Part shown: positions 1 to 9,370 of the stretch, piece by piece | Layout: each line of letters opens with the position of its first letter | Numbering within the stretch: position 1 is the first letter of the stretch | Assembly (NCBI RefSeq): GCF_019930585.1 | Contig: NZ_CP082839.1 | Location: 2,414,001 to 2,478,000 of the forward strand | Length of the DNA stretch: 64,000 bases | DNA from: Sphingomonas nostoxanthinifaciens | GTDB taxonomy: Bacteria; Pseudomonadota; Alphaproteobacteria; Sphingomonadales; Sphingomonadaceae | Reading direction: 5' to 3' | Translations under genes and position numbers: made by a program | Notes under the pieces: generated by a model | The model's input: only the letters and a program-made list of their open reading frames with translations | Database searches by the model: none | What the model was told of the DNA's origin: nothing

Positions 1-2072
1 CCGAGCGGCTTGGTGGTGAAGAAAGGGTCGAAGGCGCGCGCCTGCGTCTCGATCGACATGCCCGTGCCGGTGTCGGTCACGCACAATGACAGATATTGGC
101 CGGGCGGCAGATCGCGTTCGCGCGCGGCGCGCTCGTCGAGCCATTTGTTGGCGGTCTCGATCGTCAACCGGCCGCCGTCGGGCATGGCATCGCGCGCATT
201 GATGCAGAGATTGAGCAATGCACTTTCGAGCTGGTTCTGATCGACGATTGCGGGCCACAGGCCGACCGCGCCGACCACCTCGAGCGTGATCTGCGGGCCG
301 ATCGTACGGCGCACGATCTCCTCCATCCCCACGACCAGCCGGTTGATGTCGGTCGGGCGCGGATCGAGCGTCTGACGGCGCGAGAAGGCCAGCAGGCGGT
401 GGGTGAGCGCCGCCGCGCGCGCGGCAGCCCCCTGCGCAGCGACGGCGTAGCGATCGAGCTCGCCGGTGCGACCCTGCTTGACGCGGATCTGGATCATCTC
501 CAGCGCGCCGGAAATACCCGTCAGCATATTATTGAAATCGTGGGCAAGACCGCCGGTGAGCTGGCCGACCGCCTCCATCTTCTGACTGTGGCGGAGCTGC
601 TCCTCCATCCGCATCATATCGTGGGTGCGCGCCTCGACCTGTGCCTCGAGCGAGGCGGTGAGCGCGGCGAGTTCCTGCTCCACCCGCCGGCGTTCGGTCG
701 CGCTGCGCACGCGCTCGGCGACCTCGCGAACGAACGCGACCTCTTCGGGGCGCCAATGCCGCGGGACGGCATTATTGAGATACAGCAAGGCGACGAAGCC
801 CCCCTGCTCGGTCAGCGGCATGTTGATGAAGGAATGCGCCGCCACGCCGATCAGCATCTCGGCGGTATCGCGCGTGCGCGCATCGTCGTGCACGTCGGCG
901 ATGGTGACGGTCTCGCCCTTCTTCAGCTGGTCGATGTAGCTGCCATAATCGCGGAACTCCATGACGTCCGGCAGACTCTGGATGCCGGGCGCGTTCCAAT
1001 CGCGCTCCATCCGCACCAATTCGGCGGCGCGATCGATCGTCCCATAACCGACCCGGCTGACGCCCATCGTCTTGCCGATGATCTCGCAGGCGACACCGGC
1101 AATATCGCCCGGCTCCTTGGCGTCCCGAATGCGGTCGCTGAGCTCCAGCAGTGCGGCGGCGCGCGCCTCGACGCTCTTGCGATCGGTGATGTCGAAGCTG
1201 ATGCCAGGAAAGCGGACCGGCCTGCCGTCGCCGTCGAGCATCGGCCGCCCCTGCGCGATCAACCACTGCGGCGATCCATCGGCGCGCACCAGGCGATATT
1301 CGCTGCTGAACGGCTCACCGCTGCGCAGTACCGCGTCGATCTCGCGCTTCAGGCGCTCCAGATCGTCCGGATGGACACGCCCGAAAAACTCGGCGATCGG
1401 CGCGCCGTTGATCGCGACCGCCGGATCAACCCCATAGATACTTGCGAAACGCTCGTCGGCCACCACGCGGTCGCGCTGCACGTCCCAGTCCCAGGTGCCG
1501 ATGCCCTGCGAGGCGGAGAGTGCGATTTCGCGCTGGCGAAACAGCGCGCCCAGCTCGATCTGCGCGATCGTCCGACGCGCGAGCGCGGCGAGCGCGTCAC
1601 GTTGCGGGCCGGTAAGCCCTTCCGGACGGGGCACCACGTCGATGACGCACAGACTGCCAAGCGGCATGCCGCCCCCGGTGACCAGCGGCATGCCCGCATA
1701 GAAGCGGATGCCGGGATCGCCGCAGACCAGCGCCATGTCGGCCGTGCGCGGATCGATCGAGAGATCGCGCACCTCGAACAGCCCGGCGCCGCGGATCGCG
1801 ATCGCGCAGACCGATGTCGTGATCGGCGTCTCGCGGACATCGACCCCGATCCGCGCCTTGAACCATTGCCGCTCGGCATCGACCAGGCTCACCAGCGCGA
1901 TCGGCACGTCGCAGATCGTCTTGGCCAGCAGGACGACGTCCTCGAATGCCTGCTCCGGCTCGGTATCGAGGATACCGCTCTGGACGAGCGCTTCCAGCCG
2001 CTCCGATTCGTCCCAGGGGGGCGACTGTTCGGCGGTCACGTCTTCGTACTGCACTATCGATCCGATGTTCAT
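1..2072 (-). CDS. Sensor histidine kinase, GAF-PAS-GAF-HisKA-HATPase (3' end cut by window)
   Basis: The frame is open from an ATG at 2072 down to base 1, about 690 codons, so the C-terminus lies outside. Reading in order: a GAF-like domain (about residues 25-170), a PAS domain ending in DITDRK (about 185-300), a second GAF (about 305-455), a short charged coil, the H-box GLAHDFNN with the phospho-acceptor His near residue 511, an N-box (NLCINARDAM) and a G1 box (VTDTGTGM). It stops at DPFFTTKPL, just where the G2 box should follow; relatives often end with a receiver domain. No membrane segment is visible, so a cytosolic sensor is likely. It lies 81 bp downstream of the LytTR regulator on the same strand and may be the last gene of that operon. 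The ligand is unknown. Confidence 0.88.
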   Translation of the reverse strand, partial: MNIGSIVQYEDVTAEQSPPWDESERLEALVQSGILDTEPEQAFEDVVLLAKTICDVPIALVSLVDAERQWFKARIGVDVRETPITTSVCAIAIRGAGLFEVRDLSIDPRTADMALVCGDPGIRFYAGMPLVTGGGMPLGSLCVIDVVPRPEGLTGPQRDALAALARRTIAQIELGALFRQREIALSASQGIGTWDWDVQRDRVVADERFASIYGVDPAVAINGAPIAEFFGRVHPDDLERLKREIDAVLRSGEPFSSEYRLVRADGSPQWLIAQGRPMLDGDGRPVRFPGISFDITDRKSVEARAAALLELSDRIRDAKEPGDIAGVACEIIGKTMGVSRVGYGTIDRAAELVRMERDWNAPGIQSLPDVMEFRDYGSYIDQLKKGETVTIADVHDDARTRDTAEMLIGVAAHSFINMPLTEQGGFVALLYLNNAVPRHWRPEEVAFVREVAERVRSATERRRVEQELAALTASLEAQVEARTHDMMRMEEQLRHSQKMEAVGQLTGGLAHDFNNMLTGISGALEMIQIRVKQGRTGELDRYAVAAQGAAARAAALTHRLLAFSRRQTLDPRPTDINRLVVGMEEIVRRTIGPQITLEVVGAVGLWPAIVDQNQLESALLNLCINARDAMPDGGRLTIETANKWLDERAARERDLPPGQYLSLCVTDTGTGMSIETQARAFDPFFTTKPL

Positions 2073-2153
2073 CCCCGACCCGGCATGCACATTGGCCGCC
2101 CGGTGCGAGAGGTAGAAACGATCGGCCGCGCTTACGTTCCGCGCTAATGCAAA

Positions 2154-2954
2154 TCAATGCACGAAGCGGGCAACCACCTCGCGATAGGAGCGGCTGACCT
2201 TCACCTGCGCGCCCGAATCGAGGACGAGAAAGCATTCGCCGTTGGTGTGCGGTTTCACCTGCTTGACGAGATCGAGGTTGACGATCGTGGAGCGATGGAT
2301 GCGCTGGAAGCGGCGCGGATCGAGCCTCTTCTCCAGATCCTTCATCGTCTCGCGCAGGATCAGCGTGTTGTCGCCGGTGTAGATGCACATATAATCGCCA
2401 GCGGCATCGATCCGCTCGATCGAATCGACGTCGACCCGGAAGATCTGGCCGCGATCCTTGATGTTGATCAGCTTTTCATAGCGGCTGGAGGCCGGCGCCT
2501 CGACGCCTTCCGGCATCGCATCGACCGCGTCGGGCGCATGCTCCGCCAGCACTTCCTTCAGCTGGACCACCTCTTCGGCCGCGCGCTTCTCGGACAGGCG
2601 CTGGCGCACACGCTCCAGCGTGTCGGCAAGGCGATCGTCGTCGACCGGCTTCATCAGATAATCGACCGCACCGGCCTCGAAGCCTTTCAGCGCATGATCG
2701 GCGTAGGCGGTCACGAACACGAACAGCGGCGGCTCGACCTCCATCAGGCCCTGGATGACCGAGAAGCCGTCGAAGCCGGGCATCTGGATGTCGAGGAAGA
2801 CCAGGTCGGGCTTGTGTGTCTTGATCGCGCGGATCGCCTCGCGCCCGTTGAGGCAGGTGTCGACGATCTCGACATCCTCATGCTTCGCCAGCCGAAGCTG
2901 CAGTCCCTGGATCGCGAGCGGCTCGTCGTCGACCAGGATGGTACGGATCGTCAT
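2154..2954 (-). CDS. LytTR-family response regulator (AlgR/LytR type)
   Basis: A 266-residue two-component regulator. The receiver domain (residues 3-120) has the acidic pair DDE at 9-11, the phospho-acceptor Asp in FLDIQMPG (about 55), the conserved Thr in FVTAYADHA and Lys in LMKPVDDD. A LytTR DNA-binding domain follows (about 165-265), with the conserved IDAAGDYMCIY and FQRIHRSTIVN segments. The region between them is a charged linker. It is encoded 22 bp downstream of a LytS/AlgZ-like kinase on the same strand, which is its probable partner. The start is the ATG at 2954. The regulated genes are not evident; the neighbouring GAF/PAS kinase gene is one candidate. Confidence 0.95.
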   Translation of the reverse strand: MTIRTILVDDEPLAIQGLQLRLAKHEDVEIVDTCLNGREAIRAIKTHKPDLVFLDIQMPGFDGFSVIQGLMEVEPPLFVFVTAYADHALKGFEAGAVDYLMKPVDDDRLADTLERVRQRLSEKRAAEEVVQLKEVLAEHAPDAVDAMPEGVEAPASSRYEKLINIKDRGQIFRVDVDSIERIDAAGDYMCIYTGDNTLILRETMKDLEKRLDPRRFQRIHRSTIVNLDLVKQVKPHTNGECFLVLDSGAQVKVSRSYREVVARFVH

Positions 2955-2976
2955 GGAGTTTCTGTTCCTCGGCTCG

Positions 2977-4059
2977 TCAGGCGACGTAAGGGATATCGAT
3001 GGTCACATCGAACCCATCGGGCCGGGCCTGGGTTTCAAACCGATGATCGCCACCATATGCCTGAGCCAGCCTGTCCCTGATGTTCGCCAGACCGACGCCC
3101 GTTGAAGGGACGGGGCGCGTGCCCCCGTCGTTCTGGCCTACATTGGATCCTGGACCGGTGTCGCTGACCGTGATGTGAACGCGATTTCCCATTCGGCGTA
3201 CGATCACCGCAACGTCGGCCCCCTCCTCCTTGGGGGTCACGGCATATTTCACGGCATTCTCAACCAGCGGCTGCAACAGCAAAGACGGCAGCAGCGCATC
3301 GGCCGCTGCCGGATCGACGTCGAACCTCGGCCGCAGCCGCTCCTCGAAGCGCATCTTCTCGATGTCGAGATAGAGCTTCAGCGTCTCGATCTCCTGCCGG
3401 ATGCGGGTCTCGCCCTCCGGCTCGCTGACGAGCGTGTAGCGCAGGAACGAGGCGAGCCGCGACAGCATCGCATTGGCGCGCTCGGTATGCTTGAGCAGCA
3501 CCAGCGTGGAAATCGAGTTGAGCGTGTTGAACAGGAAGTGGGGATTGAGCTGATAGCGCAGCATCGCCAGCTGCGCCGAGGAGGCCTGGCTCTCCAGCCG
3601 CAGCAGCTGGATGCGCTGCTCCTCGACCAGCATGTAGAACTTTATACCGTAGTAGAGCGCCGACCACGCCGCCAGCAGCGAGAAATCGAGCAGGATCGCC
3701 GAGAGGAATTGAATCCCCTCCGGCATCGCCCCCGTGCGGTAGAAGGTGGCATGCGCCCACGTCTCGATCGACGAGAAAACCGCGGAGGCCGTACACAGGA
3801 TGATGATCGAGACCGTCCAGGTGACCGCCGGCCGCATGCGGAACAGCCGCCGATAGGCCGCCGACATCAGCAGGGTGAGCGAATAGCCGGTCGCGGTTGT
3901 CAGCGCAGTCGGCACGACGAACAGCCAGCCCATCGCATTGGCGATCCCGCTGAGCGCGCGCAGGACGAAATAGCCCGACCATCCGGCCGACTGCAGCACC
4001 CAGAAGGCGTGGTTGCGATCTTCGAAGAAGGGGCGCGATGGGACCAACGACATCGGCAT
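2977..4059 (-). CDS. LytS/AlgZ-like sensor histidine kinase
   Basis: Membrane sensor kinase of the His_kinase (LytS/YehU) type, about 360 residues from the chosen start. The N-terminal half has four hydrophobic segments (about residues 20-140). The kinase core contains the family signature LNPHFLFNTLNSIS with the phospho-acceptor His at about 174. The ATPase domain has an N-box (LLLQPLVENAVKYA), a G1 box (VSDTGPGSN) and a terminal GVGLANIRDRL segment. The frame is open upstream to 4236, but the extra 59 residues are polar and unlike the family and would overlap the divergent gly-rich gene, so the ATG at 4059 (or 4053) is preferred. It forms an operon with the LytTR regulator 22 bp downstream. 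Confidence 0.92.
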   Translation of the reverse strand: MPMSLVPSRPFFEDRNHAFWVLQSAGWSGYFVLRALSGIANAMGWLFVVPTALTTATGYSLTLLMSAAYRRLFRMRPAVTWTVSIIILCTASAVFSSIETWAHATFYRTGAMPEGIQFLSAILLDFSLLAAWSALYYGIKFYMLVEEQRIQLLRLESQASSAQLAMLRYQLNPHFLFNTLNSISTLVLLKHTERANAMLSRLASFLRYTLVSEPEGETRIRQEIETLKLYLDIEKMRFEERLRPRFDVDPAAADALLPSLLLQPLVENAVKYAVTPKEEGADVAVIVRRMGNRVHITVSDTGPGSNVGQNDGGTRPVPSTGVGLANIRDRLAQAYGGDHRFETQARPDGFDVTIDIPYVA

Positions 4060-4228
4060 GCAGGCCGACCCGTACAGGATCGTGTCACGGATCGCTACCC
4101 CGCAGCGACCGGTAGGCCATGGCGACTGAACTGAAAATAAACGTCTAGTTTCCACGCGGTTCAGCCGAATCGGCGTAGCAGCGTCGATGACGATGGAGAA
4201 AACTCCACCGACGGATTTGGAGGCTTCG

Positions 4229-4621
4229 ATGGGCAAGATCTTGACGGCCGGCGCAGCAGCGCTGGCGCTTGCGGGCAGCAGCCTGGCGGTTACGACCCCG
4301 GCGGAAGCGCGCGGCTGGCACGGCGGTGGCGGTGGCTGGCATGGCGGCGGCGGTTGGCGCGGTGGTGGCTATGGCTATCGCGGCGGCTGGCACGGCGGCG
4401 GTGGCGGCTGGGCGCTCGGCGCAGGTATCGCCGGCCTGGCAGTCGGAGCCGCGCTCGCGGACGGTTACGGCCGGGGTTATTACGCCCCCAATTACGGCTA
4501 CGCGCCGGCTTATTATGCGCCGCCGCCCGGCTATTATGGCTACGCACCCGGCTATTGCCGCAGCCAGTGGCGGTGGGATGGCTATGTCGGACGCTATGTG
4601 CGGGTCCGTTACTGCAACTGA
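4229..4621 (+). CDS. Small exported Gly/His/Tyr-rich protein
   Basis: About 130 residues. The start is the ATG at 4229, five bases after a strong GGAGG (4219-4223); an upstream in-frame ATG at 4187 would add 14 polar residues. The first 27 residues form a Sec-type signal peptide ending TTPAEA-RG. The mature part begins with repeated GWHGGGG units, continues with a short hydrophobic Ala/Gly stretch (ALGAGIAGLAVGAAL), then a Tyr/Pro/Gly-rich segment, and ends with two Cys in PGYCRSQWRW and VRYCN, which could form a disulfide. Such low-complexity exported proteins are common in sphingomonads and rhizobia; the function is unknown. It is transcribed divergently from the LytS-like kinase. Confidence 0.75.
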   Translation: MGKILTAGAAALALAGSSLAVTTPAEARGWHGGGGGWHGGGGWRGGGYGYRGGWHGGGGGWALGAGIAGLAVGAALADGYGRGYYAPNYGYAPAYYAPPPGYYGYAPGYCRSQWRWDGYVGRYVRVRYCN

Positions 4622-4684
4622 CGCATGACGTTCACGGTTGGCTGTGCAGCGCGGGCTTCCCCCTTCCCGCCTGCACGCCGTGGG

Positions 4685-4720
4685 ACGGGCGGCCGAGCAA
4701 TCGGTCGCCCGTTTCCGTTT
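4685..4720 (+). terminator. Rho-independent-like terminator after the gly-rich gene
   Basis: A 12-bp stem with one mismatch (4685-4696 against 4701-4712) and a GCAA loop, followed by GTTTCCGTTT. It lies 64 bp after the stop of the gly-rich gene and just before the convergent end of mntH, so it could serve both. Confidence 0.55.
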
Positions 4721-4736
4721 GCGCGCCCGAGCCGGT

Positions 4737-6026
4737 TTAACGCAGGCTCCACAGCAGGATCAGATTGAGGCCGATCACCAACGCCGCCACCGCATGGGCG
4801 GCAATTCCCAGCCAGCGGCCGTTGACGAATTCGCCCATCATGGCGCGATCGCCGGTGAAACGCACGAGCGGCACGACGGCGAAGGGAAGCTGGAGCGACA
4901 GGATGACCTGGCTCAACACCAGCAGCCGCGTCTCGCCGCCGTCGCCATACCAGATCGCCACGCACGCGGCCGGAACGACCGCAAGCAACCGTGTGATGAG
5001 CCGTCGCAGCCAGGGCTGGATGCGCAGCTCGACAAATCCCTCCATCACGATCTGGCCGGCCAGCGTTCCCGTCAGCGTGGAATTCTGGCCCGAGGCGAGC
5101 AACGCCACCGCGAACAAGGTACTCGCGACACCCGCGCCGAGCATCGGGGTCAGCATGTGGAATGCCTGGCTGATATCGGCGATGTCGGTCCGGCCGGCGG
5201 CGTGGAAGGTCGCGGCCGCCAGCATCAGGATGGCGGCATTGACGAAGAAAGCGAGCGTCAGCGCGACCGTGCTGTCGATCGTCGCGAGGCGCAGCGTCTC
5301 GGCCTTGCCGATCTCCTCCTTCATGCGGCGCGCCTGAACCACCGACGAATGCAGATAGAGATTGTGCGGCATCACCGTCGCACCAAGGATGCCGATGGCA
5401 AGGTAGAGCTTGCTGGGATCGGCGATGATATCCGGGTGCGGGATCAGCCCGGCCGCGGCGGCGCCCCATTCCGGCCGCGCGAGCACCAGTTCGACGATGA
5501 AGCAGCCGGCGATCAGCGCGAGCAATGCGATGATGAAGCGTTCCAGCCACCGGAACCCGCTGCGCTGAAGACCCAGCACGAGCAGCACGTCGGCCGCAGT
5601 AAGGCATACGCCGATCACCAGCGGAATTCCGAACAGCAGTTTCAGTGCGAGCGCGGTGCCGATCACTTCGGCAAGATCGCAGGCGATGATCGCGATCTCG
5701 CACAGCAACCACAGCGCGACACGCGCCGACGGCCGATAATGAAGCCGGCAGGCCTGCGCGAGATCGAGCCCAGCGGCGATGCCCAGCTTGGCGGCAAGCG
5801 CCTGAAGCAGCATGGCCATCAGGCTCGCGGCCAATACCACGCTGAGCAGCAAGTATCCGTAGGCCGACCCCCCGGCGAGATCGGTCGCCCAGTTGCCCGG
5901 ATCCATATAACCGACGGCGACGAGGTAGCCGGGCCCCGAAAAGGCCGCGAGCTTCTTCCAGAATGAGATCACGGAGAGGCGAACGCGGCAATGCCGCCCG
6001 CGCTCCCGTGCGAACCGCGCCACCAT
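4737..6026 (-). CDS. mntH: Nramp family divalent metal (Mn2+/Fe2+) transporter
   Basis: A 429-residue inner-membrane proton-coupled metal importer. The two metal-binding signatures of the family are present: DPGNW in the first helix ([11 protein letters not shown]) and MPH in the sixth ([17 protein letters not shown]). About eleven hydrophobic segments are visible, matching the usual length of MntH. The annotated start at 6026 gives a basic N-terminus of about 25 residues before [13 protein letters not shown]; a later start is possible because no good ribosome-binding site is seen at 6026. It lies 34 bp downstream of a LacI-type regulator on the same strand. No MntR or Fur box was recognised. 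Confidence 0.95.
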   Translation of the reverse strand: MVARFARERGRHCRVRLSVISFWKKLAAFSGPGYLVAVGYMDPGNWATDLAGGSAYGYLLLSVVLAASLMAMLLQALAAKLGIAAGLDLAQACRLHYRPSARVALWLLCEIAIIACDLAEVIGTALALKLLFGIPLVIGVCLTAADVLLVLGLQRSGFRWLERFIIALLALIAGCFIVELVLARPEWGAAAAGLIPHPDIIADPSKLYLAIGILGATVMPHNLYLHSSVVQARRMKEEIGKAETLRLATIDSTVALTLAFFVNAAILMLAAATFHAAGRTDIADISQAFHMLTPMLGAGVASTLFAVALLASGQNSTLTGTLAGQIVMEGFVELRIQPWLRRLITRLLAVVPAACVAIWYGDGGETRLLVLSQVILSLQLPFAVVPLVRFTGDRAMMGEFVNGRWLGIAAHAVAALVIGLNLILLWSLR

Positions 6027-6060
6027 TCATCCGCGGCCAAGCGCATGAGCCGGCGAGCGA

Positions 6061-7122
6061 TCAATCCGGTGCCGTTGCCTTGCGCGGTGCGGCGTCCGAC
6101 TGGCGGCGAACGAGCGTGAAATCCAGCACGCGATGCTCCGCATCGACGACCTGGCCGGCACGGCTCTGACGGATCTGCGCGATCAGCATGTCGACGGCGG
6201 CGCGCGACATCTCCGCGATCGGCTGCCGCACGGTGGTCAGCTCGGGCCAGACCGTGACCGCGAGCGCGGTATCGTCGAACCCGCAGACCGAAAGATCGCC
6301 CGGCACGTCCAGCCCGCGCCGGTGGGCCATCGCCACCGCCGCCGCCGCCATGTCGTCATTCGAGGCGAAGATCGCCGTCGGGCGATGCGGCAGGTCCAGC
6401 AGATGCTCGGTCGCGTCGAGCCCCGAGCGATAGGTGAACAGACCCTGCGACACCAAAGCGGGATCGAACGGCAGGCCATGCTCCTCCAGCGCCGCCCGAT
6501 AGCCCTCGAGCCGTTGCTGACTGGCACTCTGGTTCGGATTGCCGACGATGAAGCCGATCCGCCGATGGCCCAGCGTCACGATATGATCGGTGATGACGCG
6601 CGCCGCCTTGAAGTCGTCGATCCTGACGGACGACAGCCGATCGGCGACCGCGCCGGTGGCGATGGCGACCGCAGGCGCGTCGGCCTCCGCCAGCGCCGCT
6701 CGCACGAAGGGCGAGTCGCACAAGGGGGGTGGCAGCAGCAGACCGTCGACCCCGCTATCCAGCAGCTGGCGAACGACGTCGCCCTCGTGATGATCCGGCT
6801 CGCACTTGACGATCACCACCTGCGCGCCCGCTTGCCCCGCCTGATCGAGGCCGCCGACCAGCAGTTCGCTCAGATAGGCGCCGCTGGGATTGCTGTAGAG
6901 CAGGCCGATACGGATCGAGCGCGAGCCCGCAAGCATCTGCGCCGCGGGGTTGGGGGTGTAGCCCAACGCCTTGATCGCGTGCGTCACGGCATCGCGCGTC
7001 GCCGGGCGCACGCTCGGCTCGCCACGGACGACACGCGAGACGGTCATCTGCGACACGCCTGCCTGCAACGCGACATCGGCGATCGTCGGCATCCTACGGG
7101 CGTCGCGCGTGCGCCGGCTCAT
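6061..7122 (-). CDS. LacI family transcriptional regulator
   Basis: A 353-residue DNA-binding repressor. The N-terminal helix-turn-helix and hinge (residues about 12-65) read TIADVALQAGVSQMTVSRV and PNPAAQMLAGSRS, the standard LacI signature. A periplasmic-binding-protein-like effector domain follows (about 70-340), including GLLYSNPSGAYLSELL and FDDTALAVTVWPELTTVRQP. LacI members of this kind usually sense sugars or sugar derivatives. It precedes mntH by 34 bp, yet a sugar regulator for a metal transporter would be odd; its target may lie elsewhere, for instance the carbohydrate genes 2-20 kb away. The target cannot be settled from the sequence. Confidence 0.93.
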   Translation of the reverse strand: MSRRTRDARRMPTIADVALQAGVSQMTVSRVVRGEPSVRPATRDAVTHAIKALGYTPNPAAQMLAGSRSIRIGLLYSNPSGAYLSELLVGGLDQAGQAGAQVVIVKCEPDHHEGDVVRQLLDSGVDGLLLPPPLCDSPFVRAALAEADAPAVAIATGAVADRLSSVRIDDFKAARVITDHIVTLGHRRIGFIVGNPNQSASQQRLEGYRAALEEHGLPFDPALVSQGLFTYRSGLDATEHLLDLPHRPTAIFASNDDMAAAAVAMAHRRGLDVPGDLSVCGFDDTALAVTVWPELTTVRQPIAEMSRAAVDMLIAQIRQSRAGQVVDAEHRVLDFTLVRRQSDAAPRKATAPD

Positions 7123-7638
7123 GCTGTACCGTTCAGCCGAACGCGCACCGCCGCGGCGATCGGCGCGACATTCCTACGACGTCGCAAATGTGCCCCGCGC
7201 GCCCGTCTTTCGTTCGACGACCGGCTCGAACGACAGCCTCGCACCCACCCCAATCACTGCTGCCCCCAGTGCTATCATTGCGAACAGGGTGAGGCCGATG
7301 GTGCCGCGCTGCAAGCCCCTATCGATGACGAGCCCCATCGAGCCGCGCGCATTCATCCGCATTCCGACACTTTAGGCGACGCATGCTGCCGCCGGATCGT
7401 CTTTACGACCGGGGCAAGACTGCTCTCCCGATTTGCCGTCAACACGCCCTCTTCCTAGACCTTTGTCTATACTTCTGATTTGCCGGCGCATTTACCAACC
7501 CGCTTTCACAAGCGTCAACGCGCCGGCCGTACATTCCATGACAGATGAAGCCGGGACGATCAGCCGCAAAGAACTGACGCTTCGCCTTCCATCCGCGCGC
7601 GATGTGCGGGTGTTCTCCAGTAGCGTGGCGTAAAGATA
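7123..7638. other. 516-bp intergenic stretch, one weak small ORF
   Basis: The stretch holds the divergent promoters of the LacI-type gene and the DUF1800 gene. A 62-codon frame on the minus strand (7174-7362) would encode one hydrophobic helix (IGLTLFAMIALGAAVIGVGA), but its candidate starts have no convincing ribosome-binding site, so it is not called as a gene. Base composition is somewhat less GC-rich from about 7430 to 7560. No tRNA or clear repeat is seen. Confidence 0.4.
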
Positions 7639-9324
7639 GTGGCAAACAATACGGTGTTCGCGGCCAGTTCCGCGAGCGTACTTGCAGTGGGGGCGGCGGT
7701 GACGCTGGCTACCGCGACAACCAGTCCCAGCACGACGAGCACGGCGCCCAAGACGACGGTGGTGGCGGTCAGCGACGCGGATGCGGCCCGGCTGGCTCGT
7801 CAGGCGACATTCGGTGCGACGCCGGCGGTATTCACCCGGATCAAGACGCTCGGCGTCAATGGCTGGCTGGACGAGCAGTTCGCCACGAAGTCGTCGAGCT
7901 TCACCGACCTCATCGCGATGGACAAGCGCAAAAGCTATTGCGACACCGACGGCAAGTCGGTGCCGAGTTGCGTCCGCCTCTATCGGGATTCGCTGCTGCC
8001 GGCGATGCGGTTCTACTCGGACGCGCTCAGCAAGGACGACCAGCTCCGCCAGCGCGTGGCATTCGCCTTGTTCAATATGATGCCGGTATCGGCCGTGAAG
8101 GTGACCAACACCCCCGCCCTCGCCCGCTACGAGCAGATCATGCTCGATGGCGCGTTCGGCAATTTCGGCGATCTGCTCAAGTCGGTCATCACCAGCGGTG
8201 CGATGGCCTATTATCTCGACCTTGCCGACAGCGACAAATCGGCGCCCAACGAAAATCTGCCGCGCGAGCTGATGCAGCTATTCAGCATCGGGCCGAACAG
8301 CCTCGACGGCAGCGGCAACATCCGCAAGGATTCGACCGGCGCCACGGTGCCGAACTACACCACCAAGGACGTGACCGAGGTCGCGCGCGCGCTGACCGGC
8401 TGGACCTATGCCCGCTGGCCCGGCGTCAACCCGGCGCAGAATGAAAGCTGGGATCTCGTCCCCGCGCTCGTCGCCAATCCGGCCGCGTTCGACAGCGGCG
8501 CCAAGACCTTCCTCGGCACCACGATCCCGGCAGGGGCCAGCCAGCAGGCCAACCTTGATGCGGTCGTCGCGCGGCTGGTCAGCCATCCATCGACCGCGCC
8601 GCGCGTCTCGCGCATCCTGATCGAAGCCTTGGTCAAGTCCAACCCGTCGGCGCACTATATCAACCGCGTCGCCAACGTCTTCGTCAACAACGGCAAGGGC
8701 GTGACGGGCGATCTGCAGGCGGTGGTCCGCGCTGTGCTGACCGATGCCGAGGCGCGCACGCCCGACACCACCACGCTGGGCGGCCGGCTGAAGGATCCGA
8801 TCATGCTCGCGCTTTCACTCGCGCGCATGGTCGGCATGAAGAGCGACGGCTATGCCTTCACGCTGCGCGACGTGCAGATGGGGCAGCAATATCTCCGCTC
8901 CGCATCGGTGTTCGGCGACTATCCGCCCGACTTCCCCCTGCCCGGCGTCAAGAACGTCATCAGCCCGGCCTCCAAGCTGATGACGGTCAACCTCGTGCTC
9001 GAGCGCCACAATTTCGTGTGGCAGTGGACGATGAGCGGCGACAGCACGCATGCCGAATATATCACGCCGACGTGGATCCCGGGTGCCGGCGTCGCCGCCG
9101 AGGATTGGTCGTCGTGGGAGGCGTACGGCAGCAATGTCGACGGGATCATCGATCGCATCAACCTGCTGATGCTCGCCAACCAGATGACCACCGTCCAGCG
9201 TGCCGCGCTCAGCAAGGCGATGATGCTGGTGACCGATCCGTCGCCGACGCTCCAGGCGCGCCGCCGAGCCCAGACCGGCATCTACATCGTCGCCAGCTCG
9301 CCGATGTTCCAGGTCGATCGCTGA
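7639..9324 (+). CDS. DUF1800 domain-containing protein
   Basis: A 561-residue protein with the DUF1800 layout: DAARLARQATFGATP at the start of the domain (about residue 48), LRQRVAFALFNMMPVS, NENLPRELMQLFSIG (about 205-220) and a conserved C-terminal part ending with the SSPMFQ segment. The family is exported and of unknown enzymology; it is usually encoded with a DUF1501 protein, which is absent here. The only start after the preceding in-frame stop is a GTG at 7639 with no obvious ribosome-binding site, and the leader is Ala/Thr-rich but lacks the usual basic residues, so the true 5' end is uncertain. It converges on the GH1 gene across a hairpin. Confidence 0.88.
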   Translation: MANNTVFAASSASVLAVGAAVTLATATTSPSTTSTAPKTTVVAVSDADAARLARQATFGATPAVFTRIKTLGVNGWLDEQFATKSSSFTDLIAMDKRKSYCDTDGKSVPSCVRLYRDSLLPAMRFYSDALSKDDQLRQRVAFALFNMMPVSAVKVTNTPALARYEQIMLDGAFGNFGDLLKSVITSGAMAYYLDLADSDKSAPNENLPRELMQLFSIGPNSLDGSGNIRKDSTGATVPNYTTKDVTEVARALTGWTYARWPGVNPAQNESWDLVPALVANPAAFDSGAKTFLGTTIPAGASQQANLDAVVARLVSHPSTAPRVSRILIEALVKSNPSAHYINRVANVFVNNGKGVTGDLQAVVRAVLTDAEARTPDTTTLGGRLKDPIMLALSLARMVGMKSDGYAFTLRDVQMGQQYLRSASVFGDYPPDFPLPGVKNVISPASKLMTVNLVLERHNFVWQWTMSGDSTHAEYITPTWIPGAGVAAEDWSSWEAYGSNVDGIIDRINLLMLANQMTTVQRAALSKAMMLVTDPSPTLQARRRAQTGIYIVASSPMFQVDR

Positions 9325-9332
9325 CCGCTGCT

Positions 9333-9364
9333 GCCCGTGCCTCCGCCGATGCGGGGGCACGGGC
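9333..9364. terminator. Bidirectional hairpin between convergent genes
   Basis: A 14-bp stem with one mismatch (9333-9346 against 9351-9364) and a CGAT loop lies between the convergent ends of the DUF1800 gene (9324) and the GH1 gene (9371). No T-tract follows on either strand, so it may be a weak terminator or a transcript-end stabiliser. Confidence 0.5.
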
Positions 9365-9370
9365 GATGCA

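Noticed and set aside
7174..7362. 62-codon minus-strand frame with a hydrophobic helix
   Set aside because: No ribosome-binding site at any candidate start and no recognised relative; mentioned under the intergenic stretch only.
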